From assembly GCA_031400755.1 (NCBI GenBank), contig JANNQL010000127.1:35231-99230 (forward strand): 64,000 nt of DNA, read 5' to 3'. The DNA is from VMSU01 sp031400755. GTDB taxonomy: Bacteria; Desulfobacterota; Desulfobulbia; Desulfobulbales; VMSU01. Position numbers and translations under genes: made by a program. This document shows, one piece after another, positions 17,501 to 25,486 of this stretch (position 1 is its first letter; each line of letters starts with the position of its first letter). The notes beneath the pieces were generated by a model, which saw nothing but the letters and a program-made list of their open reading frames with translations, made no database searches and was not told the origin of the DNA.

Positions 17501-18134
17501 GGCACATGACCCCCTCGAATTTTCCCCTGATCACCAGCGGAATAACACTGACGACAATATCCTTTGCCCTGAGTTCATCTTCGAACCAGTCGGCGCTGCC
17601 ATTATCGAACGTATCGCTGGCATATTTGGCAAAATTGTCTGAAAATCCTTCCGCATGAGCGGCGGCGGTCAGCTCTTTGCGTGATTTCCAGAAAAATTTT
17701 GACTGCGTCTTGCCCTCGAACACTTGGCTCAAGATGGCAAAAATTTCGTCTGGCACTAGGTGCGGGCGGGCCGCCAAGGCCGCTACAATTTGGTGCGAGG
17801 ATGGCACGGCGCCGTTGATGATAGCACTTTTGGCCTCGATGCCCTTGCGCTGCCGGACTTCTGTTTGCTCGCGGACCTTAAGCTTCGCCTCATATTCCTC
17901 GATCTTGGCTGTCCGGGCTAAATTGTCATCTGTCAGTCGCAAGACCGCTTGTTCCAGGTCGTTCACTTCCTCTTCAAAAACGGCATGCAGTCCCCCGTTG
18001 ACCCGGTTGATCGATTCCAGCCCTTCTTGCAGGAGCTTGACTGAAAGCAACAAGCCTAAGAAGATTACCGGCACCGTTGCCACCAAGACCTGAAGGATGA
18101 TATATCTCTTGAAAATCGAGGGAAGCGCGGGCAT
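14478..18134 (-). CDS. Hybrid sensor histidine kinase (HAMP-PAS-HisKA-HATPase-REC-REC-HPt)
   Basis: 1218 aa. Order: a first membrane helix (about 12-34), a coiled coil and sensory region in the periplasm, a second helix (LVLSMGATVVLLISL, about 285-305), HAMP, a PAS domain (LDAVQAGVVLIDAEK), the H-box FLANMSHEIRTPLNG, the ATPase domain with N/G boxes (NLCGNALKFT, GIGIAPEKL, YGGTGLGTAI), a first receiver (TDFNMPGMDG), a second receiver (MDIQMPEMDG) and a C-terminal HPt (EAHAIKGGALNVG). It can therefore run an internal His-Asp-His relay and pass phosphate to the small regulator encoded next. The PAS contains several Cys (ECHKFICPAERGKC), which may bind metal or be redox-sensitive. The PstS-like gene immediately upstream suggests that the binding protein may present ligand to the periplasmic region (inference). 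Confidence 0.9.
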   Translation of the reverse strand: MPALPSIFKRYIILQVLVATVPVIFLGLLLSVKLLQEGLESINRVNGGLHAVFEEEVNDLEQAVLRLTDDNLARTAKIEEYEAKLKVREQTEVRQRKGIEAKSAIINGAVPSSHQIVAALAARPHLVPDEIFAILSQVFEGKTQSKFFWKSRKELTAAAHAEGFSDNFAKYASDTFDNGSADWFEDELRAKDIVVSVIPLVIRGKFEGVMCLIFDLSQSYSEFDNAQRLGLSIESSKLQEQRLREDEAHKRQLMEKREEQRTLIAANKSMTMQAISDARKQLVLSMGATVVLLISLALFLFWWLGSRRITSLKNWLAAITEGRLSAAVGGVGMAGPQEACTVAAANSGRMEEATDAEGEHAAAGESQSFPSQRIQVLTQDEIGELGRSINFMLDSLENTTVSKNLLQHQIEERNKIEHRLWENQQRLKTILDAVQAGVVLIDAEKHVIVDVNPAAEQMIGTSKKEIIGRECHKFICPAERGKCPIDDLGQQIDHSQKILLTAEGEELPIIKTETEITLDGRRHFIASFVDITELQKARQKLEETTRTAEHASQVKSQFLANMSHEIRTPLNGVIGMSELALDTKLDSEQRNILSTIRREANSLLRIINDILDFSKIEAGKMELEIIAFDLYSLCEEVVQSIIYSGEQKGLEIIFFIAPDIPSSLFGDPGRIRQILMNLCGNALKFTSQGEIYIKVEMQEDYGDGVRLLFSIKDSGIGIAPEKLNHIFESFTQADGSTTRLYGGTGLGTAISKQLVELMGGTISAESELGKGATLRFELSLPKSAEQHVVVPVLDAKLKGVRVLIVDDSITNLFILEEYLNSWGCIPQRASNGSEALAFFRENMTGVTAFDLVITDFNMPGMDGFTLIKEILRCQEGGKAAPIIVLSSSNSKGEVLSWEELPISEYITKPILRQQLKVAVSRALGLEEGKAVKPAECQVSDRAAMKSGGNNYRILLAEDYPTNQMVASSFLTAAGYQVDVAENGKQAITLFQQQRYDLVLMDIQMPEMDGYEATKGIRDHERQAPGAARTPIIAMTAHALKGYREKCLAGEMDDYITKPLIRKELLAIVDKWQPCAQMPMLPETIANKVDVVSGNGLPVDLPRLLEEMQGDREIVKELFACLSGSLTAQKAVLHEAVAARDHQTIRKEAHAIKGGALNVGAFKLAATAKHLEQIGETAALDESPAVYGRLVTEIDEFITFAKQYEGERYECNEFNPSYQ

Positions 18135-18186
18135 ACAAGTATTCTCAATTAAATAGGTTGGTGTTCAGAGGCAGCGAGGGGTGACC

Positions 18187-19233
18187 TCAATGCATTTTCA
18201 TGACCGTAAGGTCTTTGGCTATCTGCCGATATTGCCGTTGCTCCTCGTCAGTCAACGGAATTAGGCCAATCGCGGCCAGATAACCGTCCGCCCCCCAGGT
18301 CGCCTCATCGGTAAACTCATGCAGGTATTCATTAATGCCGGGAACCAGATCGACATGCGCGGCGTTCACATACAGAAAGAGAGGCCGGGAGAGAGAGTAG
18401 GCGCCGGAAGAGATATTGCCAAAGGTCGGGCTGACGCCTTCGAGGAGGGCTCCGTCGAGTATGGCGGCGTTCTGGGAGAGAAAACTGAAGCCAAAAATCC
18501 CTAAGGCTTCTCGATTTTCCGACACCTGCCGGACGATAAGCTTATCGTCTTCGCCGGCATCGACATAGGCCCCATCCTGCCGAATACTGCGGCAGATTTC
18601 CTGGTACTGCATTTTATCCTTTTTTTTAAGGGCGCCGATCCACTTGAACTCCTTGCACCCCTCCTCCATGGCCAACTCCTCAAAGGCGTCCCTGGTGCCA
18701 GAAGTGGGGGGAGGACCAAGTACCCTAATTGCTTGGTCTGGCAGAGAGGAATTGACCTCCTTCCAAGTCCTATAGGGGTTGACGACGACGGCCTCCGAAC
18801 CGTCGGCAGCCGGCACTTTGGCGGCTAGGGCCAAAAAGACATCCCTTCTGGTGAAATTTAGGGGTTGAGGCCGTTTCGCCGTAGCCAGGACAATGCCGTC
18901 ATAGCCGATTTTAATTTCAACGACCTGGCGTATGCCATTTTCCAGGCACATTTCATACTCTGATTTTTTGATCTGCCGCGAGGCATTTGTAATGTTCGGG
19001 CGTTCTTGGTCGCTCCCGCCACAAAATAACTGAAAACCGCCGCCTGTGCCGGTAGCTTCGATCTTTGCATGAAGACCGCCCTTATCCAGTCCCAATCTGT
19101 CGAAGACCAACTTGGAGAAGGGATAAACCGTTGATGAACCGACGATGTGGATTGAATCGCTGGCCAAGGCCGAACTGATGCCCAGTAATACAAAAAAGAC
19201 ACCCCATAACCCTACAGCTGTTTTTTTGGACAT
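18187..19233 (-). CDS. PstS-family phosphate-binding protein (sensor-associated paralogue)
   Basis: 348 aa. Start at 19233 has GGAGGAGATC upstream and gives a classic signal peptide (MSKKTAVGLWG...ALA). The mature protein begins with IHIVGSSTVYPFSK, followed by TGTGGGFQLFCGG and PNITNASRQIK, the phosphate-binding loops of PstS-type proteins, and later PPTSGTRDAFEEL. Unlike the pst-operon PstS in this window, it is not next to permease genes; it sits between a REC-kinase and a hybrid kinase gene. That context argues for a ligand-sensing role rather than uptake. A Pho-type repeat lies before the operon. Affinity for phosphate versus another anion cannot be told from sequence. Confidence 0.82.
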   Translation of the reverse strand: MSKKTAVGLWGVFFVLLGISSALASDSIHIVGSSTVYPFSKLVFDRLGLDKGGLHAKIEATGTGGGFQLFCGGSDQERPNITNASRQIKKSEYEMCLENGIRQVVEIKIGYDGIVLATAKRPQPLNFTRRDVFLALAAKVPAADGSEAVVVNPYRTWKEVNSSLPDQAIRVLGPPPTSGTRDAFEELAMEEGCKEFKWIGALKKKDKMQYQEICRSIRQDGAYVDAGEDDKLIVRQVSENREALGIFGFSFLSQNAAILDGALLEGVSPTFGNISSGAYSLSRPLFLYVNAAHVDLVPGINEYLHEFTDEATWGADGYLAAIGLIPLTDEEQRQYRQIAKDLTVMKMH

Positions 19234-19289
19234 GATCTCCTCCTTGCTACGAAAATGAAGAATGTGGAATGGACTGCAAACCAGCGGGC

Positions 19290-20465
19290 TCAGCAATTAT
19301 TAAATACGACGCGAAACAGACTCCCTGTCCCCGGTGAACTGTTGACACTGACTGCGCCGCCGAGGGCCTCCGCCAATCGTTTGACGGAGAAGAGGCCCAG
19401 ACCGTTGCCCTGGTGGCTGGCACGCATCGCCTCACCCCGGAAATAGGGCTCGAAAATTTTTTCCTGTTCAACGAAGGGGATGCCAGGCCCCTGGTCCCGC
19501 ACCTCAATACTGACCACGGCCGCAGCGGCAGTAGCCTGAAGGGTGACAGTGGAACTTGGCGGGCAGTATTTTACGGCGTTCTCCAGCAGACTGGCGATGA
19601 TGATCTTCAGGGCGAGACGGTGCAGCTTCACCGGCTGCGGGGGCAGCGCCGAGACGGAGAGGGAGACTCCTTTCATTTGCGCCTTGGCGTTGTACACGGC
19701 CAATACCTCGGTGATGATTTCGTCAAGACGACAATCCCCGCGCGGCAGACTCAGGTCGGCGTTCTGTAGTTTGGAGAGGATGAGCACCTCATCCGCCATG
19801 TCTGCAACCTGATTGACACTGGTGCGTATCACCTCAAGGTACCCCCGGTCTCTGGCCAGTTCCGACAGGTATTGCGGGTCGTCACTTTTCAGCATTCGGC
19901 CACAGAGTCCGCCGATCACCGTGAACTGCGAGCGGAGTTCGTGAAAAAACATTCTTTGCGCCTCAGAGCCGCCCTGTTTCATTTCCTGTAGGGCATCGAG
20001 TTCTGCCTGTAACCGAAAGCGCTCACGCCGTTCGGCGATCAATCGTCTACAGTTCAGCACCACCTCGCGGATGGAATACGGCTTGGAAAGGTAGACATCG
20101 GCCCCACATTCAAGCCCCTTGATTCTGTTTTCACCGGCCGATAAGGCGGTGAGCATGATCACCGGGGTCGTGGCGACTCGTTGGTCACGATGATCCCGTA
20201 AGCGGTGGCAGACCTCCCACCCATCCATACCGGGCATGAGAATGTCAAGGAGAACCAGATCAATACCGACCTCTCCAAACAGACGACAGGCCTCTGTGCC
20301 ATCCCGGGCAATGAGCGCGTTGAAGCCTTCCTTACGAAGACGATACTCAAGCAGGTTGGCCAGATCTTCATCGTCTTCAACGATTAAAATTATGGCTTGG
20401 GGCTCCGTCACTGTGACCATGGCTGCCGAGTCACCCTCGATTGAAGCTGCCAGATCGGCATTCAT
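19290..20465 (-). CDS. Receiver-histidine kinase (REC-HisKA-HATPase), soluble
   Basis: 391 aa without membrane segments. Residues about 25-140 are a receiver domain (ILIVEDDEDLAN, LLDILMPGMDG, LSKPYS). A short coiled coil leads to the H-box MFFHELRSQFTVIGG and a C-terminal ATPase domain with LLENAVKYCPP, DQGPGIPF and GNGLGLFSVKRL. REC-first kinases act as intermediates whose kinase activity is tuned by phosphorylation of the receiver, here plausibly by the downstream hybrid kinase. First gene of the operon REC-kinase, PstS-like, hybrid kinase, regulator; a four-unit TTAA repeat with 11-bp spacing lies about 100-135 bp upstream. Confidence 0.87.
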   Translation of the reverse strand: MNADLAASIEGDSAAMVTVTEPQAIILIVEDDEDLANLLEYRLRKEGFNALIARDGTEACRLFGEVGIDLVLLDILMPGMDGWEVCHRLRDHRDQRVATTPVIMLTALSAGENRIKGLECGADVYLSKPYSIREVVLNCRRLIAERRERFRLQAELDALQEMKQGGSEAQRMFFHELRSQFTVIGGLCGRMLKSDDPQYLSELARDRGYLEVIRTSVNQVADMADEVLILSKLQNADLSLPRGDCRLDEIITEVLAVYNAKAQMKGVSLSVSALPPQPVKLHRLALKIIIASLLENAVKYCPPSSTVTLQATAAAAVVSIEVRDQGPGIPFVEQEKIFEPYFRGEAMRASHQGNGLGLFSVKRLAEALGGAVSVNSSPGTGSLFRVVFNNC

Positions 20466-20562
20466 TCTTTTCTATTCCCTTGGCTTTGGTTGACAAAAAA
20501 ACACGAGTCGGCTTTTTCACCCTTAAACCGATTCTGCTGGCGGAGAATAAAACCGATCAAGG

Positions 20563-20599
20563 TTAGGAAAAGATTAATGAACCATTAAATTTCGGTAAA
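20563..20599 (-). promoter_or_regulatory. Pho-box-like tandem repeat upstream of the signalling operon
   Basis: TTAG (20563), TTAA (20574), TTAA (20585) and TAAA (20596) stand exactly 11 bp apart. Read on the minus strand, towards the REC-kinase start at 20465, they give TTTACC, TTAATG, TTAATC and CTAACC units. The same pattern occurs before pstS and before the chemoreceptor-GAK run. 11-bp direct-repeat periodicity is the known hallmark of PhoB-type binding sites. Confidence 0.6.
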
Positions 20600-20650
20600 T
20601 ATTTAGACGCGGCATTATTGCAGGCGGAGCGCTTTGACCCCATAGTGCCC

Positions 20651-21145
20651 TCAGTTGTCGTCCTGCTCGCTTAATCCCGATTGCGCGTCTGCAAAAACTT
20701 TCTCTGTAGAGGGGACAAATGTTCCTTCCCAACCAAAAGTAGTAATGTTGAGTTCGCCATTTGCCTTAGGGGTGAGTGTAAAGTCGGCGCCGCCTTGCAA
20801 GCCCCAGCGGATAAGAGCGGGCGCGACTTTTCCTACAGTGATTTCCTGTTTGCTAATTTTGGCGCTCAGTTTAGCCCCTTCTTCTTCAGGGCATATGCTT
20901 GCGGGGCCTTGCGCCCAAAAGCCCTCACGATTTTTATAGAAAACAAGGTCCAGTTTATTGCTCTTTGTCGAGAGCTGAATGAATAGGGGCTTGCAGTCAT
21001 TGGCGGTGGTCTCGATCCAGGTGGTAGCCGTATGGTTTTTGCCGAGCATTTTTTGCGCGGCAGCCAAATCGCTGGCGCAGTTTTCTGCGGCAATTGCTGT
21101 TGTCGAAAAAATCAGGGCGAAGAGAAGAATGGGGGAACCGAACAT
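20651..21145 (-). CDS. Secreted protein of unknown function
   Basis: 164 aa from the ATG at 21145, which has GGAGG just upstream and starts a signal peptide (MFGSPILLFALIFSTTAIAA); the longer frame to 21220 lacks a plausible N-terminus. Mature protein has three Cys (NCASD, NDCKP, SICPE) that could form a disulfide plus one, and a region DFTLTPKANGELNITTFGWEG. No family recognised. It lies between the CorA-like gene upstream and the REC-kinase promoter downstream, and may form a unit with the transporter (86 bp gap). Function not assigned. Confidence 0.6.
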   Translation of the reverse strand: MFGSPILLFALIFSTTAIAAENCASDLAAAQKMLGKNHTATTWIETTANDCKPLFIQLSTKSNKLDLVFYKNREGFWAQGPASICPEEEGAKLSAKISKQEITVGKVAPALIRWGLQGGADFTLTPKANGELNITTFGWEGTFVPSTEKVFADAQSGLSEQDDN

Positions 21146-21230
21146 GCGCCTCCAGTTTGCCCAGGGGCATAAGCTGACACGTGGCTGAAAATTACTACGA
21201 GCCACGGTGAATAAGCACATACGGTGAAAC

Positions 21231-22523
21231 TTATTTAGGCCTGTGGCGCTTTTCGTAGAAGCGCAACAGCAGAAAGGTGATCCAGGCGATAATCAACATG
21301 CCGCCGGAAAACATGCTGTACGAAAGAGGCCAGGATATACCACTGGTCATCATCGAAAACTCCGACATGCCGCCGATGCCGGCAATCACATTGAGCGGCA
21401 TGAAGATGACGCTGAGCACGGTCAGGCGATAAATGACCCTGTTTTGGTTGATGTTGACGAAACCGACCGTAGCGTCCATCAGAAAATTGATCTTCTCGAA
21501 CAAAAAGGCCGTATGCCCGTCAAGCGACTTGATGTCACGCAGGATCTGCTGGGCATCTTCGAGCTGGGGGAGGGACAGGAGCTTTCGGCGGATGAGGAAG
21601 GTGAGGGCGCGGCGGGTATCCAGCACGTTCCGGCGGATGCGACCGTTTAAGTCTTCCTCTTCAGCGATGGCGGCCAGGGTCTTGGCCGCTTCCTCGTCGG
21701 TCATGGTCTGGCTGTGCACCTGTTTGCCGACTTTACCAAGGGCGAGATAGGATTCTTCCAGCGCATCGGCGGAATATTCCGCATCGGCAGCATAGAGATC
21801 CAGCAGTATGTCAATCCCCCCGGAAACATAGCCATCCGGGATACGCGCCCGCAACCGCTGCAGGCGAAAGACCGGCAACTCTTCCTGACGTACCGAAAAA
21901 AGGGTCTCTCGGAACAGGATGAAAGCGACCGGGACGTTGCAGGAATCCCCTGCGCGGTCGAGCAGAAAGTCGGAATGCAGGTGGGTCTCACCATTCTCTT
22001 CCACAAAGAAGCGCGCACTGGATTCGATGTCGGTGAGGTCTTCCGGGTCGGGCAGTTCAAGCCCGAAATAGTGCCCGATCTTGCGTCGATCGGCCTTGGT
22101 GGCCCCCACCAGGTCGACCCAGATCGGCTTCATCCCCTCCAGATCTTCAACCGATTCGATGGTGGTCTGGCATAACAGGCCCTGCGACAACTCAAAGGCA
22201 TTGACCACACAGGCGGAACCGAGATAACTGCTGCGGGTGGCGAGGGCATCCCTGGTGTTGTCGGCAACCTCACCCAGAATATCGTCAACCAGTTTGTCGT
22301 CGATCTGCCCCCAGACAAGAAAGAGGTCCTCAGGGGAGAGTTGGTCGAGAATCGCCGCGATCTCAGCCGGCTGCAAACGATCAAGTACTGAACCGAGTTC
22401 GACCAGGTGCTGCTTTTGGACAATGGCCCCAACCAGGTCATGTCGCGGCATCTGCTGCCGCTGTAGCATACCTTCAACGAGCTTGTGTTTGCCTAGAAGG
22501 TCCTGGATGGTCTCAAGTGACAT
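21231..22523 (-). CDS. CorA-like divalent cation transporter with MgtE-N-like domain
   Basis: 430 aa. The C-terminus has the CorA architecture: long helices, then two membrane segments joined at VIAGIGGMSEFSM and ending with a basic tail (RFYEKRHRPK). The usual GMN selectivity motif reads GMS here. The N-terminal ~90 residues (SVLDRLQPAEIAAILDQL, LVWGQIDDKLVDDIL) resemble the helical MgtE N-terminal Mg-sensing domain, an uncommon combination. ATG at 22523 was preferred to the GTG two codons earlier. It starts 12 bp after the phoH-like gene and is likely co-transcribed with it. Confidence 0.78.
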   Translation of the reverse strand: MSLETIQDLLGKHKLVEGMLQRQQMPRHDLVGAIVQKQHLVELGSVLDRLQPAEIAAILDQLSPEDLFLVWGQIDDKLVDDILGEVADNTRDALATRSSYLGSACVVNAFELSQGLLCQTTIESVEDLEGMKPIWVDLVGATKADRRKIGHYFGLELPDPEDLTDIESSARFFVEENGETHLHSDFLLDRAGDSCNVPVAFILFRETLFSVRQEELPVFRLQRLRARIPDGYVSGGIDILLDLYAADAEYSADALEESYLALGKVGKQVHSQTMTDEEAAKTLAAIAEEEDLNGRIRRNVLDTRRALTFLIRRKLLSLPQLEDAQQILRDIKSLDGHTAFLFEKINFLMDATVGFVNINQNRVIYRLTVLSVIFMPLNVIAGIGGMSEFSMMTSGISWPLSYSMFSGGMLIIAWITFLLLRFYEKRHRPK

Positions 22524-22535
22524 TTTCACGCACTC

Positions 22536-23981
22536 TTACAGCACCTCGGCGGCGTGATCGGCCAGACGGGAACGCTCGCCGCGTTGCAAAGTAATATGGC
22601 CGGAGTGCGGCCAGCTCTTGAAACGGTCGACGACATAGGTGAGGCCCGAGCTGCCTTCGGTCAGATAGGGGGTGTCGATCTGGGCGATGTTGCCGAGACA
22701 GACCACCTTGGTGCCAGGGCCGGCACGGGTGATCAAGGTCTTCATCTGCTTGGGCGTGAGGTTTTGCGCCTCGTCGATGATCAGAAACTTGTTGAGGAAG
22801 GTGCGGCCGCGCATAAAGTTGAGCGACTTGACTTTGATGCGGCTTCTGATCAGATCCATGGTCGCCGCGTGACTCCAGTCGCTGGAATAGGAAACGCCGG
22901 TTTTTTCGCCGATTACCGCCGGCTTCTTGAGGACGTCGAGATTGTCTTCGAGGGCGCCCATCCAAGGCGTCATCTTTTCCTCTTCGGTGCCCGGCAGGAA
23001 ACCGATGTCCTCGCCCACCGGCACGGTGACGCGGGTGATGATGACCTCGGAGTAACGCTTCGCTTCCAAGGTCTGGGTGAGGCTCGCGGCAAGCGTCAGC
23101 AGCGTCTTGCCGGTGCCGGCCTGGCCGAGCAGGGTGACGAAATCGACCTCCGGGTTCATCAGGAGATTAAGCGCGAAATTCTGTTCGCGATTCCGCGCCG
23201 TGATGCCCCACACCGCATTCTTGGTGTGGCTGTAATCGATCAAGGTCTCAAGCTCCGCCGTCTTGCCGGCACCGCTTTTCACCCAGGCCTGTAAAGGTCG
23301 CGGGCCATCCTGCCAGACGAACTCATTGACCATCAGATCCGGGCAGAGCGGGCCCTTGATCCGGTAATAGGTACGGCCGTCCTTCTGCCACGACTCCAGC
23401 CCCTTGCCGTGAGTGTCCCAGAAATCCGGTGGCAACTCGTAACTGCCGGTGTAGAGGAGGTCGGTGTCCTCCAGTACCTTGTCGTTGAAGTAGTCCTGCG
23501 CGTTGAGGCCTAAGGCGCGGGCCTTGATGCGCATGTTGATGTCTTTGCTGACCAGGATGACCGATCGTTTCGCTTGCTCCTGGTGCAGGTGCATGGCCAC
23601 GGCGATGATCTGGTTGTCGGCGCGGGCGGTCGGCAACGATGCGGGCAGCACGCCGTTGATCGCCTCCGTCTGGATGAACAGCCGTCCGCTTGCCTGGCCA
23701 TGCGAAGGGCCTGTCAGTTCGATGCCGTGCTTGATGGTTTCTTCGCTGCCACTAACGATTTCATCGAGCATGCGGCTCGCCTGGCGGGTGTTGCGCGCCA
23801 CATCCGACATGCCTTTTTTGTGGGCGTCGAGCTCTTCGAGGGTCATCATCGGCACGAAGATGTCGTGCTCCTCGAAACGGAAGATGCTGGTGGGGTCATG
23901 CATGAGCACATTGGTGTCAAGCACAAACAGTTTGGTCGATTTGCCTGTTCTGGTTGACTTTGGGGTGCGTTTGGCGTTCAT
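22536..23981 (-). CDS. PIN-PhoH family protein (RNase/ATPase)
   Basis: 481 aa. N-terminal PIN nuclease domain (about 15-150): FVLDTNVLMHDP, TLEELDAHKKG, ADNQIIAVA and LVSKDINMRIKA supply the acidic metal ligands. C-terminal PhoH ATPase (about 230-460): Walker A GQAGTGKTLL and Walker B FLIIDEAQN. This PhoH2/YlaK-type fusion is an ATP-dependent RNA-acting enzyme; in mycobacteria PhoH2 unwinds and cleaves RNA. AGGAG precedes the ATG. The family name recalls phosphate starvation, but no TTAA repeat was found in its 90-bp upstream gap. Confidence 0.9.
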   Translation of the reverse strand: MNAKRTPKSTRTGKSTKLFVLDTNVLMHDPTSIFRFEEHDIFVPMMTLEELDAHKKGMSDVARNTRQASRMLDEIVSGSEETIKHGIELTGPSHGQASGRLFIQTEAINGVLPASLPTARADNQIIAVAMHLHQEQAKRSVILVSKDINMRIKARALGLNAQDYFNDKVLEDTDLLYTGSYELPPDFWDTHGKGLESWQKDGRTYYRIKGPLCPDLMVNEFVWQDGPRPLQAWVKSGAGKTAELETLIDYSHTKNAVWGITARNREQNFALNLLMNPEVDFVTLLGQAGTGKTLLTLAASLTQTLEAKRYSEVIITRVTVPVGEDIGFLPGTEEEKMTPWMGALEDNLDVLKKPAVIGEKTGVSYSSDWSHAATMDLIRSRIKVKSLNFMRGRTFLNKFLIIDEAQNLTPKQMKTLITRAGPGTKVVCLGNIAQIDTPYLTEGSSGLTYVVDRFKSWPHSGHITLQRGERSRLADHAAEVL

Positions 23982-24033
23982 TGAACTCCTATCACAGTGA
24001 GTTGTGGCGCGGGAGATGCGGTTGGAATGCTCC

Positions 24034-24064
24034 GGGCGCTTGCGGCAGGTGACCGCAAGCGCCC
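24034..24064 (-). terminator. Strong hairpin at the end of the GAK gene run
   Basis: A perfect 12-bp G+C-rich stem (GGGCGCTTGCGG with its complement) around a 7-nt loop lies 10 bp beyond the last amphi-Trp gene. No U-tract follows on the minus strand, so it may act as a Rho-assisted stop or mRNA-stabilising 3' end. Confidence 0.55.
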
Positions 24065-24074
24065 GAGCAGGAAC

Positions 24075-24365
24075 TCACGGGGTATTGTTCCCCTGGTTTT
24101 CGCCTTCCTCTTTTCCAGCACAACACTTTGCCACTTCTGGGCACCTCCAGGACATCTCCATGGAGAATTTTGATTTGTCTTTTTTCTGTTTTGCATCGAT
24201 CTCCACCGAAATCATATCGGTCGGTGAGAGGGTGAGTGTCTCCTCGCCGCTTTTAAGATCAATGCTGCCGCTCTGTAGTCCATTGGCAAGCATACGAAAA
24301 AAATCGGCAGCCTGCTCTTTGGTCATGGTCTCTTCAATCTCAATCGTCTTTTTTACCTTTTCCAT
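24075..24365 (-). CDS. Amphi-Trp domain protein
   Basis: 96 aa. One amphi-Trp domain: charged start MEKVKKTIEIEETMTKEQAA, helix FFRMLANGLQSG, then LTLSPTDMISVEIDAKQKK and the signature strand FSMEMSWR with the near-invariant Trp. The C-terminal tail is CPEVAKCCAGKEE with three Cys, possibly metal-binding. AAAGGAGAG precedes the ATG at 24365. Last gene of the run; 229 bp separate it from its paralogue upstream. The domain is known from computational family definitions linked to the GAK system; the molecular role is unknown. Confidence 0.8.
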   Translation of the reverse strand: MEKVKKTIEIEETMTKEQAADFFRMLANGLQSGSIDLKSGEETLTLSPTDMISVEIDAKQKKDKSKFSMEMSWRCPEVAKCCAGKEEGENQGNNTP

Positions 24366-24594
24366 TCCGCTCTCCTTTGTGTTGGGTACTTCGAGTGTGT
24401 TGGGATTTGACTTACGCCCATGCTGGATGAGACACACTGTTCCTTCGCACGGCTCAGGAGGTGCGGTCACGTTCTGTCCCTATGTCTAAACGCCCGGCCA
24501 TAGAGAATACAAATTTTGAACGTGAACCATACCCATAGAGCAAGGGCTTCTTCGCTTGTTCACCACCGTCAGGCAGCCGCTTCTGCTATGCGTT

Positions 24595-25143
24595 TTACTT
24601 ACGCCTACTGCGTCCGGCCCGAGGCTTGGCCGCCGCCCCAGAGGGTTCTGCCTTTTCAACCCCAGCAGGTGCAGAGACTGAAGAATCGCTCTCGTCCCCG
24701 GCCGCCTCTTCTGGAAGCGGATTCACCTCCACGGCGGCAGGAGGTTCACAGTGCTCGGTGAGCATCGTCCCCTCGGTTTGCTCAGGCACTTGGGGGCTGC
24801 CCTCGGGGACAGCCTCTGCGGGAGGGGGTGCCGTCTCCACGCCGCAAGTGGGTTCACTGCTGGCGCTATCCATCGCCGTCTCAGGCTCGTCAAGGGCTTT
24901 GGCTGCCTCTGCCGGCACTGTCGGCGTACGCCAGGACATCTCGATGACAAGCTTTTCCTTGTTGTCCTTTTGCTTCGCCTCGATTTCCATCGGGATGGAC
25001 TCCGCATACGAAAACGATATCGTTTCATCCCCGCTCTGGACTTCAAAACGGCCATTCTCCAGGTCCAGCGCCATCTTCCGCAAACGCTCGGCAAGGATCC
25101 CACAGGTCACTTTCTCTTCAATCTTTACCTTCTTTTTTTCCAT
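24595..25143 (-). CDS. Amphi-Trp domain protein with long low-complexity tail
   Basis: 182 aa. The first ~80 residues form an amphi-Trp domain (VKIEEKVTCGILAERLRKMA, ENGRFEVQSGDETISF, then EKLVIEMSWRTP). The next 100 residues are rich in Pro, Ala, Glu and Ser with no predicted fold and end in a basic patch (KPRAGRSRRK). An acidic-then-basic tail suggests interaction with a charged partner, possibly nucleic acid or a polyanion (inference). AAGGGGGG lies upstream and the start overlaps the stop of the previous amphi-Trp gene (TGATG), implying coupled translation and fixed stoichiometry. Confidence 0.78.
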   Translation of the reverse strand: MEKKKVKIEEKVTCGILAERLRKMALDLENGRFEVQSGDETISFSYAESIPMEIEAKQKDNKEKLVIEMSWRTPTVPAEAAKALDEPETAMDSASSEPTCGVETAPPPAEAVPEGSPQVPEQTEGTMLTEHCEPPAAVEVNPLPEEAAGDESDSSVSAPAGVEKAEPSGAAAKPRAGRSRRK

Positions 25144-25385
25144 CACACCCCCCTTGCCACTTCTTGGCATTTCCAGGACACTTCCATGGATATTTTGAAT
25201 TTGTCCTTTTTTTGTTTTGCGCCGATCTCCACCGAAAGAATATCGGGTGGTGCGATCATCAGCATCTCATCATCGTCCTTAATTTCGACGCTGCCACTCT
25301 GCAGTCCTTCGGCAAGCTTACGGAAAAAATCGGCAACCTTCTCCCTGGTCATGAATTCTTCAATCTCAATCTTCTTTTTCTTCAT
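25143..25385 (-). CDS. Amphi-Trp domain protein, minimal
   Basis: 80 aa, essentially just the domain: MKKKKIEIEEFMTREKVADFF, helix KLAEGLQSGSVEI, then PDILSVEIGAKQKKDK and ISMEVSWK. Very close in sequence to the 24075-24365 protein, so the pair probably arose by local duplication. ATG at 25385 has AGGAG upstream. It lies about 100 bp after the CofD-like gene and overlaps the next amphi-Trp gene by one base. Confidence 0.78.
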   Translation of the reverse strand: MKKKKIEIEEFMTREKVADFFRKLAEGLQSGSVEIKDDDEMLMIAPPDILSVEIGAKQKKDKFKISMEVSWKCQEVARGV

Positions 25386-25486
25386 CACCTTCTCCTTTGG
25401 GGTTGGTTCTTTCAGATCGTTGGCTCTTCGGCCCGATCACATTTCTCATCGAGGTCTGCGGCAGGCATTATGATTGTGTCATGCCG

